Below, piece by piece: positions 45,552-55,398 of a DNA stretch of 64,000 nucleotides. The notes beneath the pieces are model-generated. The model did not search any database, was not told where the DNA came from, and worked only from the letters and a program-made list of their open reading frames with translations. Both the position numbers and the translations under genes were made by a program. Every line of letters begins with the position of its first letter. The stretch's first letter is position 1. This stretch comes from Haemophilus_A paraphrohaemolyticus_A (lineage in GTDB: Bacteria > Pseudomonadota > Gammaproteobacteria > Enterobacterales > Pasteurellaceae): assembly GCF_003253115.1 (NCBI RefSeq), contig NZ_QEQF01000009.1, positions 1 through 64,000 on the forward strand, read 5' to 3'.

Positions 45552-46804
45552 TATGCAGTCTCCCCCGTTTTTACAGCAGTTCTCACTTTTCTGCGTTTAA
45601 TGTTACCTTGAACTACTAAGTAGTCGAAGATTGGTGCAAATAAGTTAGCGAATAAGATTGCTAACATCATACCTTCTGGATACGCCGGGTTTACCACGCG
45701 AACAAGCACTGCCATGAAACCGATTAAAATACCGTACCACCACTTACCTTTATTGGTAAATGATGCAGATACTGGGTCGGTTGCCATAAAGAACATACCG
45801 ATTGCAAAGCCACCTAACACGAAGTGCCAATGCCATGGCATTGAGAACATTGGGTTAGTGTCTGAACCGATGATGTTAAACATCGTTGCAGTCGCAGCCA
45901 TACCGATCATTACACCTGCAATGATACGCCATGAAGCAATGCGTGCGAACACGATAATTGCAGCACCGACAATTAACGCAAGAGTTGAAACCTCACCCAT
46001 TGAACCAGGTAAGTTGCCTAAGAACGCATCCATCCAAGTAATTGGTTCACCTGTTGCAACGTGTTTAAGTGCTGCTTCGCCGCCTTGTGCCCATTGTGAA
46101 AGTGCAGTTGCACCTGAGAAACCGTCCGCTGCCGTCCAAACTAAGTCACCCGAAATTTGAGCTGGGTATGCGAAGAATAAGAATGCACGACCGGCTAACG
46201 CTGGGTTCATAAAGTTTTTACCTACACCACCGAAAACTTCTTTCGCAACAACCAAACCGAAAGTGATACCAAGAGCAGCTTGCCATAATGGTAATGTTGG
46301 TGGAACGATTAACGCAAATAAAATGGTTGTTACGAAAAAACCTTCATTTACTTCGTGTCCACGCACGATAGCAAATAATAATTCCCAGAACATGCCGACT
46401 GCGAACGCAACGATATAGATAGGTAAGAAGAAAATTGCACCGAGTGCCATTTTGTTTCCCCAACCTGCTGCAGAAGTTAAGTCAATTCCGACCGCTTGTG
46501 CTAAAGCGTAGTGCCAGTCAGCTTCCACTAATTGTGATAAGTTACCTAAGCTGGTAATCGCTTGAATTGATTGATGACCCACGTTATACATACCGTAGAA
46601 TAACGCTGGGAACAATGCTAACCAAACGATGATCATCATACGTTTTGAGTCTAAAGCATCACGTACGTGAGTCGTTTTTTGCGTTGCTGTACCTGGTGTA
46701 TAGAACAAAGTAAATACCGATTCAAATAACGGGTATAATTTTGCGTATTTACCACCAGGAAGAAACGCGGGTTCCATTTTTTCAAAAAGATTTTTCAAAC
46801 CCAT
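45551..46804 (-). CDS. nqrB: Na+-NQR subunit B
   Basis: 417-residue membrane subunit carrying covalent FMN at Thr of SGATAL (FSGATALSQW), and riboflavin. It forms the Na+ path and the quinone site near the N-terminus. About ten helices. Three bases downstream of nqrA. Confidence 0.96.
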   Translation of the reverse strand: MGLKNLFEKMEPAFLPGGKYAKLYPLFESVFTLFYTPGTATQKTTHVRDALDSKRMMIIVWLALFPALFYGMYNVGHQSIQAITSLGNLSQLVEADWHYALAQAVGIDLTSAAGWGNKMALGAIFFLPIYIVAFAVGMFWELLFAIVRGHEVNEGFFVTTILFALIVPPTLPLWQAALGITFGLVVAKEVFGGVGKNFMNPALAGRAFLFFAYPAQISGDLVWTAADGFSGATALSQWAQGGEAALKHVATGEPITWMDAFLGNLPGSMGEVSTLALIVGAAIIVFARIASWRIIAGVMIGMAATATMFNIIGSDTNPMFSMPWHWHFVLGGFAIGMFFMATDPVSASFTNKGKWWYGILIGFMAVLVRVVNPAYPEGMMLAILFANLFAPIFDYLVVQGNIKRRKVRTAVKTGETA

Positions 46805-46806
46805 TT

Positions 46807-48135
46807 CTAACCTTCCTTCTCAATCTTGTCTAATGCTTGACGCAAGAAGAAACCGTAATCGGTTTTACCTGGACAGACGAAAGTACATAACGCCAAATCT
46901 TCTTCATCTAACTCTAATGCACCTAATAATTGTGCTGAGTCTGTATCACCCACTTCTAAATCACGAAGCAAGTGTGATGGAAGAATATCTAACGGCATTA
47001 CACGCTCATAGTTACCGATTGGCACCATTGCACGATGACCACCATTTTCAGCCGTAGTAAAGTTAAATAACTCACGACCAAAGTGCCCTAACACCGTACG
47101 CGTAATTGAGAATTTGTTTACTTGTGGAGAAATCCAGCCCATAAATTCTTTTGTTGTATCTTCTGCAATCACAGACACTTGTAATGCATAACGCCCTAAA
47201 TAATCGTGAGCACCTTCCGCTTTCGCACCATAAAGTACAGAACCTGAAATCACACGATTATTACCTGCATTTAGTTCATTTGCAGTTAATTGTGAAAGGT
47301 TCGCACCAATGCGAGTACGGATTAAACGAGGATTTTTCACTTGTGGACCTGCAAGAGCAACTACGCGATCTGTAAATAATTCGCCTGTTGTGAATAATTT
47401 ACCGATAGCGATCACATCTTCATAGTTTAAGTGCCACACTTGTTTATTGATGCCAACTGGATCGATAAAGTGGATATGCGTACCCACAAGACCTGCAGGG
47501 TGAACACCAGCAAACTCGTGAACATTTACACCGTTTACAGAAGGCACATTTGAGCCCGCTTTTTTCACTAAATTGATTTTACCTAATTTAGTTAAAACGG
47601 TTAAACCGTGCTCAAAGTCTGCTTTATATTCGTTAATAATCACAGTTGGATCTGCCGCTAATGGGCTTGTGTCCATCGCATTCACGAAAATAGAAGATGG
47701 CACAGCATCTAATGCAGGGACCTTGCTAAATGGACGAGTGCGTAACGCAGTCCATAAGCCAGATTCCACTAAATTTTGTTTTACTTGCTCAGCTGTTAAA
47801 GAAGCTAATTGAGCCACTTCATAGCGAGTAAAGGTAACTTGCTCATCACCCTCAACTTTGATCACTACTGACTGAAGAACACGCTTCTCACCACGGTTGA
47901 TTGCAACCACAGTACCACTTGCAGGAGCAGTGAACACCACGCCAGCGTTCTTTTTATCTTCAAAAAGTACCTGACCTTTCTTCACTACATCGCCTTCACG
48001 CACTTTCATTGAAGGACGCATACCTACATATTCTTCGCCAAGGATCGCAACTTCCGTCACGGTATTGCCGTTATGGATTACTTGTGCTGGAGCACCTGCA
48101 ATAGGTAAATCCAAGCCTTTTTTGATTGTAATCAT
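46807..48135 (-). CDS. nqrA: Na+-NQR subunit A
   Basis: 442-residue peripheral cytoplasmic subunit, first gene of the operon. The N-terminus ITIKKGLDLPIAGAP and the barrel-sandwich motif ASGTVVAINRGEKR are typical of NqrA and RnfC-like proteins. The ~150 bp upstream includes a hairpin TTGCGA-ACAA-TCGCAA (48172-48187) in the leader. Confidence 0.96.
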   Translation of the reverse strand: MITIKKGLDLPIAGAPAQVIHNGNTVTEVAILGEEYVGMRPSMKVREGDVVKKGQVLFEDKKNAGVVFTAPASGTVVAINRGEKRVLQSVVIKVEGDEQVTFTRYEVAQLASLTAEQVKQNLVESGLWTALRTRPFSKVPALDAVPSSIFVNAMDTSPLAADPTVIINEYKADFEHGLTVLTKLGKINLVKKAGSNVPSVNGVNVHEFAGVHPAGLVGTHIHFIDPVGINKQVWHLNYEDVIAIGKLFTTGELFTDRVVALAGPQVKNPRLIRTRIGANLSQLTANELNAGNNRVISGSVLYGAKAEGAHDYLGRYALQVSVIAEDTTKEFMGWISPQVNKFSITRTVLGHFGRELFNFTTAENGGHRAMVPIGNYERVMPLDILPSHLLRDLEVGDTDSAQLLGALELDEEDLALCTFVCPGKTDYGFFLRQALDKIEKEG

Positions 48136-48455
48136 ATTATTTGCACTACTTCTCTTGGGTTTAAAAAATGATTGCGAACAATCGCAACCGCGTATTGAGT
48201 TGTAACGAGTTTAACCACAAACGAACTCCCCCACTTATGATTAAAGGTTACAAAAAGCTCTCAAATCGTATCTACAGCATCAAAACATGTGTAAAATAAA
48301 ACAGCTCATTTTACCTAAAATGCTAAAAAATTTCCATAAAATCCCGACTTTTTTACATTTTACTCTTGAAAAGTTTGAACTTTATCAACATTTAGGCAAG
48401 AGCATTTTAACAAATACCCATAACGAGTTACCCTACCTTAATGAGATAGAAAGCA

Positions 48456-48562
48456 CAACAAGAAAAATGTAAAACTATCGAAGAAATCGACCGCTTATCT
48501 AGCCTAAAAGCAGAATTAGGCGTAAAATACCCAACAAATTTAGTCAAATATTTAGCCAAATA
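48456..48562 (+). pseudogene. Possible gene remnant upstream of nfuA
   Basis: Directly after a TAG, a frame of 35 codons reads KAQQEKCKTIEEIDRLSSLK and AELGVKYPTNLVKYLAK to a TAG, 11 bp before the nfuA start. It looks like the C-terminal helices of a protein but has no start codon or ribosome site. The family is not recognised. The rest of the 48136-48455 interval shows only A/T-rich sequence and the nqrA leader. Confidence 0.25.
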
Positions 48563-48572
48563 GAGAGAAAAA

Positions 48573-49172
48573 ATGGAACAAGAACAACTTATTCACATCA
48601 CTATTTCTGACGATGCACAAGCTCATTTCCGTCGTCTATTAGAACAACAAGAAGAAGGTACAAATATCCGTATTTTCGTTGTAAACCCAGGCACACCAGG
48701 TGCAGAATGCGGGGTTTCCTACTGCCCACCAAATGCTGTTGAAGAGACTGACAGTCAATTCGACTACAACGGTTTTTCCGCGTTTGTGGACGAAATCAGT
48801 TTACCATTCTTAGATGAAGCAGAAATTGATTACATCACCGATCCAATGGGCTCACAACTCACTTTAAAAGCACCAAACGCAAAAATGCGTAAAGTGGCAG
48901 ACGACGCACCATTTATTGAACGCTTAGATTATGTGATTCAAACCCAAATCAACCCTCAGCTTGCAAGCCATGGCGGTAAAATTACTCTGATTGAAGTGAC
49001 TGATGATAAAATCGCTATTCTTCAATTCGGCGGTGGCTGTAATGGTTGCTCAATGGTGGATGTGACCTTAAAAGAAGGCATCGAAAAACAACTGCTTGCA
49101 ATGTTCCCAGAAGAGCTGGTAGGAGTGAAAGATGTGACCGAACACCAGCGCGGTGAGCATTCTTATTACTAA
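48573..49172 (+). CDS. nfuA: Fe/S biogenesis protein NfuA
   Basis: Carries and delivers 4Fe-4S clusters, mainly under stress. N-terminal degenerate A-type (HesB/IscA-like) domain, residues 1-95, and a C-terminal Nfu domain with the cluster-binding CNGCS motif (GGGCNGCSMVDV). 199 residues versus 191 in E. coli. Strong terminator follows. Confidence 0.95.
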   Translation: MEQEQLIHITISDDAQAHFRRLLEQQEEGTNIRIFVVNPGTPGAECGVSYCPPNAVEETDSQFDYNGFSAFVDEISLPFLDEAEIDYITDPMGSQLTLKAPNAKMRKVADDAPFIERLDYVIQTQINPQLASHGGKITLIEVTDDKIAILQFGGGCNGCSMVDVTLKEGIEKQLLAMFPEELVGVKDVTEHQRGEHSYY

Positions 49173-49176
49173 AAAC

Positions 49177-49210
49177 AAAGGCTACGAAAATACCTATTTT
49201 CGTAGCCTTT
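49177..49210. terminator. Terminator after nfuA
   Basis: AAAGGCTACGAAAATA / TATTTTCGTAGCCTTT, sixteen-base perfect stem with a CC centre. Confidence 0.85.
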
Positions 49211-49254
49211 CGACATTTCTTTCATAAAGTAATAATCGATCAAATTTTTATTTT

Positions 49255-49428
49255 TTATGAATTATTACTCTCTTTTTTCTCTTTTTTCATTCGATTTTCT
49301 GGCTCAGGATCAAATTTCGCAACAGGCACACAACCTCGGCAAGCACCGCGATTAACGCCAAGTTCTTCGCAAAATTGGTCATATTTTTCTAATGTTTTTT
49401 TAAACCAGCTTTTTTTCTCATCACTCAT
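49255..49428 (-). CDS. Small conserved Pasteurellaceae-type protein with CxxC
   Basis: I start it at ATG 49428 (GGAGG 8 bases upstream), giving 57 residues, rather than the longer frame from 49482. It begins MSDEKKSWFKKTLEKYDQFC and includes GACRGCVPV, followed by a charged Lys/Glu tail. The two or three Cys (C20, C29, C32) could bind a metal. It resembles the DUF5363-type small proteins of Haemophilus, from memory. It lies downstream of yajQ on the same strand. Confidence 0.65.
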   Translation of the reverse strand: MSDEKKSWFKKTLEKYDQFCEELGVNRGACRGCVPVAKFDPEPENRMKKEKKESNNS

Positions 49429-49510
49429 TTTTCTTTCCTCCAGTTTGAAAAAAAACGGTAAGATTTCTCTGCTATTTTGCAAATTTGAGAGAAAATTTCA
49501 CCGCTTGTTA

Positions 49511-50002
49511 TTAATCTCGGAAGTTATTGAATTGGAACGGCTGTCCTAATTCTGCACCTTTCACCAGTTGAATAACAGATTGAAGGTCATCACGAGATTT
49601 ACCTGTAACACGCACCTGATCGCCTTGAATCTGTGCCTGCACTTTAATTTTTGCATCTTTGATCAGCTTCGTGATTTTTTTCGCCATTTCGGTTTCAATC
49701 CCTTGTTTTAGTTTAATCTCTTTACTGTAAAGTTTGCCGTGATGTTCGTTTTCAGATAGAATATCAAGAGAGTTATGCTCAATACCACGTTTTACGCAAG
49801 AGCCAATTAAAATCTCAATCAATTGATCTAATTGGAAATCCGACTCAGTAGTAATTTTGATGATTTCGTTTTTCTCATTTAATTCGATAACCGCCTCTAC
49901 ACCGCGGAAATCGTAGCGTGTGCTTAATACGCGATTTGCATTTTCCACCGCATTACGCACTTCGTGTAAGGTAATTTCTGAAACAATGTCAAAAGATGGC
50001 AT
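49511..50002 (-). CDS. yajQ: YajQ-family nucleotide-binding protein
   Basis: 163 residues with two ferredoxin-like folds. Begins MPSFDIVSEITLHEVRNAVE and has STRYDFRGVEAVIEL, the hallmark of the YajQ family. Members bind nucleic acid or cyclic-di-GMP; its role here is unknown. Its start codon lies one base beyond the serB stop, so serB and yajQ are transcribed together. Confidence 0.93.
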   Translation of the reverse strand: MPSFDIVSEITLHEVRNAVENANRVLSTRYDFRGVEAVIELNEKNEIIKITTESDFQLDQLIEILIGSCVKRGIEHNSLDILSENEHHGKLYSKEIKLKQGIETEMAKKITKLIKDAKIKVQAQIQGDQVRVTGKSRDDLQSVIQLVKGAELGQPFQFNNFRD

Positions 50003-50003
50003 T

Positions 50004-50879
50004 TTACTTTCCTCTTAATTTATCAAAAATAGTTTTTGCGTTTAACAACAGCAAAATCGCTGTTAAGTCTGCAGAGTTTACCACAAATTTCGCTTGTTCT
50101 TGCACTTTTGGTTTAGCGTGCAGTGCTACACCTAAAGTGGCGGTTTTGAGCATCAGTACATCGTTCGCACCATCACCTGCTGCAACCCATTGGCTGGCTG
50201 GAATTTGGTATTTTTCGCCCAACATTTCAAGTGTCTCTTTTTTATATTGTGCATCCACCACTTTGCCAAGCACTTTACCTGTGAGCTTGCCATCAATAAT
50301 TTCCAGCTGGTTTGACACCGCATAATCCAAGCCGTAAGTCTCTTTGAGGTAATCCGCAAAATAATCAAAACCACCAGAAGCAATGGCAATCTTCCAGCCT
50401 TGTTGTTTGAGCGTTTGCACCAACAGTTCAAAGCCATCCATAAGCGGTAGATTTTCTCGCACTTTTTGCAAAATACTTTCTGGGGCATTTTCAAGCGTGC
50501 CCACGCGTTTACGTAAACTCTGCTCAAAATCTAACTCGCCACGCATCGCACTGGCTGTAATCGCAGAAACCACTTCGCCTGTGCCTGCCAATTTTGCAAT
50601 CTCATCAATACACTCAATTTTGATTGCGGTCGAATCCATATCCATAAGCAATAAACCTTGTTGATTGAAATTAGGCATTTCTGTTAAATCAGCAAGATCG
50701 ATATTCAATTGGCGAGCTATTTCTTTGTATTTACAAGCGGTCGATTCTGTTTTAAAAAATGCAACTTGGTAGTCTAAATAGACCGCTTGTCCAACACATT
50801 CTGCTGAAATCTGTTGGCTAAATTCGTTAATTTGGGTTTGAGTGAATTGTTTTGCGTAAATAAAAATTGTGTTTGGCAT
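50004..50879 (-). CDS. serB: Phosphoserine phosphatase
   Basis: Last step of serine biosynthesis. HAD phosphatase with nucleophile LLMDMDSTAIKIECIDEIA, SGGFDYFADYL (motif II Ser) and AAGDGANDVLMLKTA (motif IV). An N-terminal small domain (residues 1-75) precedes. ATG 50879 (MPNTIF) is preferred to the TTG at 50894, giving 291 residues; E. coli SerB has 322. Confidence 0.94.
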   Translation of the reverse strand: MPNTIFIYAKQFTQTQINEFSQQISAECVGQAVYLDYQVAFFKTESTACKYKEIARQLNIDLADLTEMPNFNQQGLLLMDMDSTAIKIECIDEIAKLAGTGEVVSAITASAMRGELDFEQSLRKRVGTLENAPESILQKVRENLPLMDGFELLVQTLKQQGWKIAIASGGFDYFADYLKETYGLDYAVSNQLEIIDGKLTGKVLGKVVDAQYKKETLEMLGEKYQIPASQWVAAGDGANDVLMLKTATLGVALHAKPKVQEQAKFVVNSADLTAILLLLNAKTIFDKLRGK

Positions 50880-50924
50880 AAAATATATTGGCAAATTAAG
50901 AGGATTATATTGTTATATCTAAAT

Positions 50925-51482
50925 CTAAACCCCGAGCCATGTACGTACAGGACCTGTATCAACATGCACAAAATTACTGCGAGGATAATAACCTACACCG
51001 CCATTGCTTAAACTTTCCGCCGCTTGCTTCACTTTAACTAATGGTACACCAGAGAATTGAATATCAACTGCCTGCCCACGAATATGGAAGCTGTTGCTTG
51101 CAACGCCGTGATGCTCGCGTTTTAATTTTGCATTAGTTTTAGCTGAGCGATAACCACTAATCACTATCACTTCTGCATTACGTAAGCCAAGGCGTTGCTG
51201 GAGTTGGTTGAGTTTCACAAAAAGATTAGGATCAATGCGTCTTACTTCTCCCGTACGACGATCACGCATTAGATAATTGAGCTGTTTTAGATCATTTGCG
51301 ACTAAATTATTGCCGTTGAATTTGACGGCGTAGGTATCGCCCGTGTTGATATTGCGAAAACGTAGTGCAAGCGGCTTCACCGTAGACAGGCTTGCCAACA
51401 CCTGTTGGGGGAGTAAACTCGCCCCTAATACAATACCGCCTAGCGAAAGCCATTTGCGGCGTTGAAGATTAATTGGATTCAT
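50925..51482 (-). CDS. mepK: Murein DD-endopeptidase MepK (YcbK-type)
   Basis: Periplasmic zinc peptidase of the M15/DUF882 family that cuts peptide cross-links. N-terminal twin-arginine signal RRKWLSLGG, then hydrophobic LGASLLPQQVLA. Metal ligands lie in SNSFHIRGQAVDIQF (His-x6-Asp) and NFVHVDTGPVRTW (His). 185 residues. It lies downstream of ldtD on the same strand, as ycbB-ycbK in E. coli. Confidence 0.92.
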   Translation of the reverse strand: MNPINLQRRKWLSLGGIVLGASLLPQQVLASLSTVKPLALRFRNINTGDTYAVKFNGNNLVANDLKQLNYLMRDRRTGEVRRIDPNLFVKLNQLQQRLGLRNAEVIVISGYRSAKTNAKLKREHHGVASNSFHIRGQAVDIQFSGVPLVKVKQAAESLSNGGVGYYPRSNFVHVDTGPVRTWLGV

Positions 51483-51594
51483 GAATCACCTCATTCATTG
51501 AGTTGAATAAAATTAAATTGTCTGAAATCAAAGAGATAACTTAATTTTATTAAACATAAATTATTACATTTGAGATTATTATAAAAACAAAAGT

Positions 51595-51627
51595 TCCGAG
51601 AAGCGGTTAATTCTTCTCGGAATTTTT
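51595..51627. terminator. Terminator of ldtD containing an uptake-like core
   Basis: TTCCGAGAA / TTCTCGGAA with the AAGCGGTTAA uptake core in the loop, followed by TTTTT on the plus strand and preceded by AAAAACAAAA, so also usable on the minus strand. It separates ldtD from mepK. Confidence 0.65.
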
Positions 51628-51639
51628 CATTTTTGCAAA

Positions 51640-53226
51640 TTAGATCACATTTTTAACCGCTTGCCAGTTAAGATTTGGCTTTGGCTGATTTTGATCGAGC
51701 TTGTAAATATCTGGCAAGGTAAACACTTTCCCTCCTTCTACCCACGTAGTAACGTAGTAGAGATATACAGGGTTTTCAGAGTTAATTCTTGCAGATGTTG
51801 TTTTTTTGCTGTCTAGCACTTTTTGCTGTTTATCGGCAGACCAACCCGCTTCACGCAATAATACGGTCGCTAATTCATCCGCTTTTGCCACACGCACACA
51901 GCCCGAACTTAACGCACGATCTGTTTTTCCGAATAATCCACGGTTTGGCGTATCGTGTAAGTAAATCGCATCTGAACTTGGCATATTGAATTTATAACGA
52001 CCTAATGCACTATCATCGCCCGCTTTTTGGCGGATACGATATGGAATGCTTTTCGTGTTGAGATATTTTGACCAGTTCACGCTATATGGATTCACTTTGT
52101 TACCACTGCCATCTAAGATTTCGTAGTTGCGCGTATCGGCAATGCCTGGATTTTTCGCCAACGCAGGAATGATGTCTTTGCTTAAAATCGTTGGTGGTAC
52201 ATTCCAAGGTGGATTTACCACTACATTGCTTAATTTGCTATACATCACAGGCGTACGGCGATCTTCTCGACCAACAATTACTTTCGATTGCAGCACAGGT
52301 TTGCCATCAAGGAAATAGTAAAGCTGATAGCTTGGAATATTCACGAAAATGCCATTATTAAAACTTGGGATAATACGCAGACGCTGAGCATTCAATGCTA
52401 ATTTATAGAAAGTCGTTGCGTTTGAATCGATCGATTTTTCTCCGCCTTTTGCAGGTTTCCCTTTTGTCGCTTTTTTCTCACCGCTTGCAGCAGTACCATT
52501 TGGCGACATTGCCAATAAGCGGGCTGTCGTTTCTTGATATAAATGGTTGCTAGGCACAAGATTATTCACAAACTGAGCTGCATTGCCATTTTTTACGGCG
52601 CTTGCCCAGCTTGAGATATTGTCCAAACTTGGTGCTGAAGTGCGGTATGAACCTAAGTTGTAGAGCCAATTATTAGCATTACGTGCGACATTTTTGTTGT
52701 AGTAAAGATAATCTAAAAAAGCATCAGTAAGCAAAATATCACGAGCTAAAAACTCTTCTGGCTGATTTAAAATTTGTTGTAATGTACCCACTGCTTTATT
52801 TGATACACCACTTGCAGCAAAAAGAGCATACTCTTTTAAAAAAGTACGCGTTGCTGTTGCATCCGACCACATTGGTGCGAAATCGTTATCTAAATAAACT
52901 TTAGCCGTTGTTGAGCTTAATAATAAGGCATTATTGCCCACTTCTTGCTTCACACGCGTTTCTGCTTCAGCAAGTTTACGCACTTGCTCTTGGCGAATTT
53001 GCTCCTGTTCTACTGCATAATTTGCATCTTTTGCCAACTCTGTTGCTCGCTCTTGCTGAGCTTCAAAACTTAACAGAGGTAAGATTTTATCTTGTTGCGT
53101 CTGTAGGCCATGTTGCTGATTCGTTTGTTGAATAGGTAAAGTTGCCTGCTCAACAGTTGTCGTTTCCGCCATTGCAATTGCCGAAAGGCTCATCACTAAT
53201 GGCAATAATTTAAATTTTTTCATCAT
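51640..53226 (-). CDS. ldtD: L,D-transpeptidase LdtD (YcbB-type)
   Basis: Forms 3-3 cross-links in peptidoglycan, bypassing penicillin-binding proteins. Signal peptide at the N-terminus (MMKKFKLLPLVMSLSAIAMA). YkuD catalytic domain at about residues 300-460 with HDTPNRGLFGKTDRALSSG and the catalytic Cys in SGCVRV. 528 residues versus 615 in E. coli, with a Gln-rich N-terminal stretch after the signal. Codes ATGATG; either Met may start. Confidence 0.93.
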   Translation of the reverse strand: MMKKFKLLPLVMSLSAIAMAETTTVEQATLPIQQTNQQHGLQTQQDKILPLLSFEAQQERATELAKDANYAVEQEQIRQEQVRKLAEAETRVKQEVGNNALLLSSTTAKVYLDNDFAPMWSDATATRTFLKEYALFAASGVSNKAVGTLQQILNQPEEFLARDILLTDAFLDYLYYNKNVARNANNWLYNLGSYRTSAPSLDNISSWASAVKNGNAAQFVNNLVPSNHLYQETTARLLAMSPNGTAASGEKKATKGKPAKGGEKSIDSNATTFYKLALNAQRLRIIPSFNNGIFVNIPSYQLYYFLDGKPVLQSKVIVGREDRRTPVMYSKLSNVVVNPPWNVPPTILSKDIIPALAKNPGIADTRNYEILDGSGNKVNPYSVNWSKYLNTKSIPYRIRQKAGDDSALGRYKFNMPSSDAIYLHDTPNRGLFGKTDRALSSGCVRVAKADELATVLLREAGWSADKQQKVLDSKKTTSARINSENPVYLYYVTTWVEGGKVFTLPDIYKLDQNQPKPNLNWQAVKNVI

Positions 53227-53246
53227 GAAATCTCTAACCTAAAAAT

Positions 53247-53279
53247 TAAGCCGCTTGTTGGTTTTACCTCAGCGGCTTA
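53247..53279. terminator. Terminator of prc
   Basis: TAAGCCGCT / AGCGGCTTA with a fifteen-base loop, built on an uptake core (CCGCTTGT). Lies between prc and ldtD. Confidence 0.5.
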
Positions 53280-53304
53280 GTAAGATTACAATATTATAAA
53301 GAGT

Positions 53305-55323
53305 TTACGCTTTTTTATCAATTTCTAACCAATCAACCATCATTTGCTCGGTTTCTTTTAAATAGAAATCAGGTGCTTCGTAATCTTTTGGTAATGCATC
53401 AATATCTTTGAGCGTTTTTTTACCTTCACGTTTAAAGCGTTCGTTTAAGTTTTTCAAACGGCGATCTTCGTCCTCTTTATTCTCTTTTTGGCGTTCAGCT
53501 AAATTAAGCGACATAAATTTACGCTCATCACGCTCTTTACGAATCGTAATATCTTCATTCACCACGATAAATTCTGGATTTTTCGCTACACGTTCCTCGT
53601 GTTTTTGGGTTAAAGTCTCAACCGCATCCCGAGCGTGCCCTGCTTCTTGATAATTTGCAGCAGGAATTTTATCCCAAGGCAAGGCGTTATCTTCAAAGCT
53701 TTCACCCGTTTTCGCGGCATTGATGATTTCAGGGAATTTAATATCCGCATCTACCCCTTTTAATTGCGTACTGCCACCGTTAATGCGGTAAAATTTTTGG
53801 ATGGTATATTGAATATAACCTAACGGATCTTTATCCAAATCATATACAAAATTCAATGAGCGGCTTTGTTGCACCGTCCCTTTGCCGAAAGTTTGTTGCC
53901 CTACGATGATTGCACGGTTATAATCTTGCATCGCTGCCGCAAAAATTTCTGAAGCGGAAGCACTATGGCGGTTGATCATCACCATCAACTTGCCGTCATA
54001 GATCGATTTATCCGCCTCAGGATCTTCGTGCACTTTAATGCGATTGAAAGCATCACGCACCTGCACAACAGGTCCTTCTTTAATAAATAAACCAGATAAT
54101 TCAATTACTTCCGTTAAAGAACCACCGCCATTTTCGCGTAAATCAATGATGAGAGCGTCCGCTTTTTTCTCTTTCATTTGTGCCAATAATTTACGCACAT
54201 CGCTGGTTAAGCCAATATAGAAAGAAGGAATTTTAATCACAGCGATATTTTTACCATCAACTTTATCCATGCTAAGTTTAGCCGCACTGTCTTCAATACG
54301 AACTTTATCACGAGTTAAAGAGATAATTTTGGTTTTCCCCCCTTTCTCTGGTTCAATTTCTAAACGAACCACCGAGCCTTTTTTACCTTTGATCTTATCA
54401 ACCACATCATCTAATCGCCAGCCAATAACATCTTCAATCTCTCCTTTTTCGCCTTGACCCACACCCACGATTTTATCACCCACTGAGATTTTTTTACTGC
54501 GAGCAGCAGGTGCACCAGGTACAAGTGAACGGATAGAAGTAATATCATCTTCCATTGAAAGCGTTGCTCCAATGCCCTCAAGTGAGAGGTTCATACTCTC
54601 TTGGAACGCTTTAGCTGCACGAGGTGATAAATAGCTCGTATGCGGATCGATTTCACGTGCAAACGCATTCAAATAAGTTTGTAAAATATCATCAGCCTTA
54701 ATTTGCGTGAGACGTTTAATCGCTAAATCATAGCGTTTCACCAAAGTTTTCTTGATTTCAGGCCATTTTTTCTCTTTGAGATAGAGATTGATAATGTCAT
54801 TTTTGACACGTTCTTCCCAAAGTTTATCTGCCTCTGCCGTTGTTTTCGGGAATGGTGCTTTATCACGCTCAACTTCAATTTGATCGTTAACTTTTAAATC
54901 AGGTTCTTTATCCAATAAAGAAAGAGCATATTTATAGCGTTCATAACGACGTTTAGTCATTAAATCATACATATCAAAAGCAGCACTCAATTCGCCTGCA
55001 TAGAGCTGATCATCTAACTTAGTTCCATATTTTGCACGCATCTCTTCAACATCTGATTGCAAGAAAGTATTGTGTGCAGGATCTAAAAAGTCGATATAGC
55101 GATTAAAAATCTTGCTGGCAAATTCATCGTCTAATTTGAATTTTTCGTAATGAGATTGGGTTAAACGAGCGGTAACACGTTTGGTAGAAATGCTATGCTG
55201 ATCGTTAGGTTTTGGAATCACTAACGCATTTTCTTTGATTTGAGGTTCAACCGCAAAGCTACTATTCACAAAAAGTCCCATTGTGAATAACGCCATCAAA
55301 CGGCTTACTTTATTGAGTTTCAT
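53305..55323 (-). CDS. prc: Tail-specific (C-terminal processing) protease
   Basis: Periplasmic serine/lysine protease that degrades SsrA-tagged and other C-termini and regulates murein hydrolases. Signal peptide, PDZ domain (LEGIGATLSMEDDITSIRSL, about residues 240-330), catalytic Ser in NRHSASASEIFAAAM and Lys in TFGKGTVQ. 672 residues versus 682 in E. coli. 75 bp downstream of proQ. Confidence 0.95.
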   Translation of the reverse strand: MKLNKVSRLMALFTMGLFVNSSFAVEPQIKENALVIPKPNDQHSISTKRVTARLTQSHYEKFKLDDEFASKIFNRYIDFLDPAHNTFLQSDVEEMRAKYGTKLDDQLYAGELSAAFDMYDLMTKRRYERYKYALSLLDKEPDLKVNDQIEVERDKAPFPKTTAEADKLWEERVKNDIINLYLKEKKWPEIKKTLVKRYDLAIKRLTQIKADDILQTYLNAFAREIDPHTSYLSPRAAKAFQESMNLSLEGIGATLSMEDDITSIRSLVPGAPAARSKKISVGDKIVGVGQGEKGEIEDVIGWRLDDVVDKIKGKKGSVVRLEIEPEKGGKTKIISLTRDKVRIEDSAAKLSMDKVDGKNIAVIKIPSFYIGLTSDVRKLLAQMKEKKADALIIDLRENGGGSLTEVIELSGLFIKEGPVVQVRDAFNRIKVHEDPEADKSIYDGKLMVMINRHSASASEIFAAAMQDYNRAIIVGQQTFGKGTVQQSRSLNFVYDLDKDPLGYIQYTIQKFYRINGGSTQLKGVDADIKFPEIINAAKTGESFEDNALPWDKIPAANYQEAGHARDAVETLTQKHEERVAKNPEFIVVNEDITIRKERDERKFMSLNLAERQKENKEDEDRRLKNLNERFKREGKKTLKDIDALPKDYEAPDFYLKETEQMMVDWLEIDKKA

Positions 55324-55398
55324 GCTTGTCCTGATATGCTATAAAGATGCTATTTAAATAATAATTCTCTCCCACAAGGGGAGAGGGAAATAATAAAA

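Noticed and set aside
48287..48472. 61-codon plus-strand frame between nqrA and nfuA
   Set aside because: Phe/Leu/Lys-rich translation of A/T-rich noncoding DNA with no ribosome binding site. Only the following 35-codon stretch in another frame looked protein-like enough to list.
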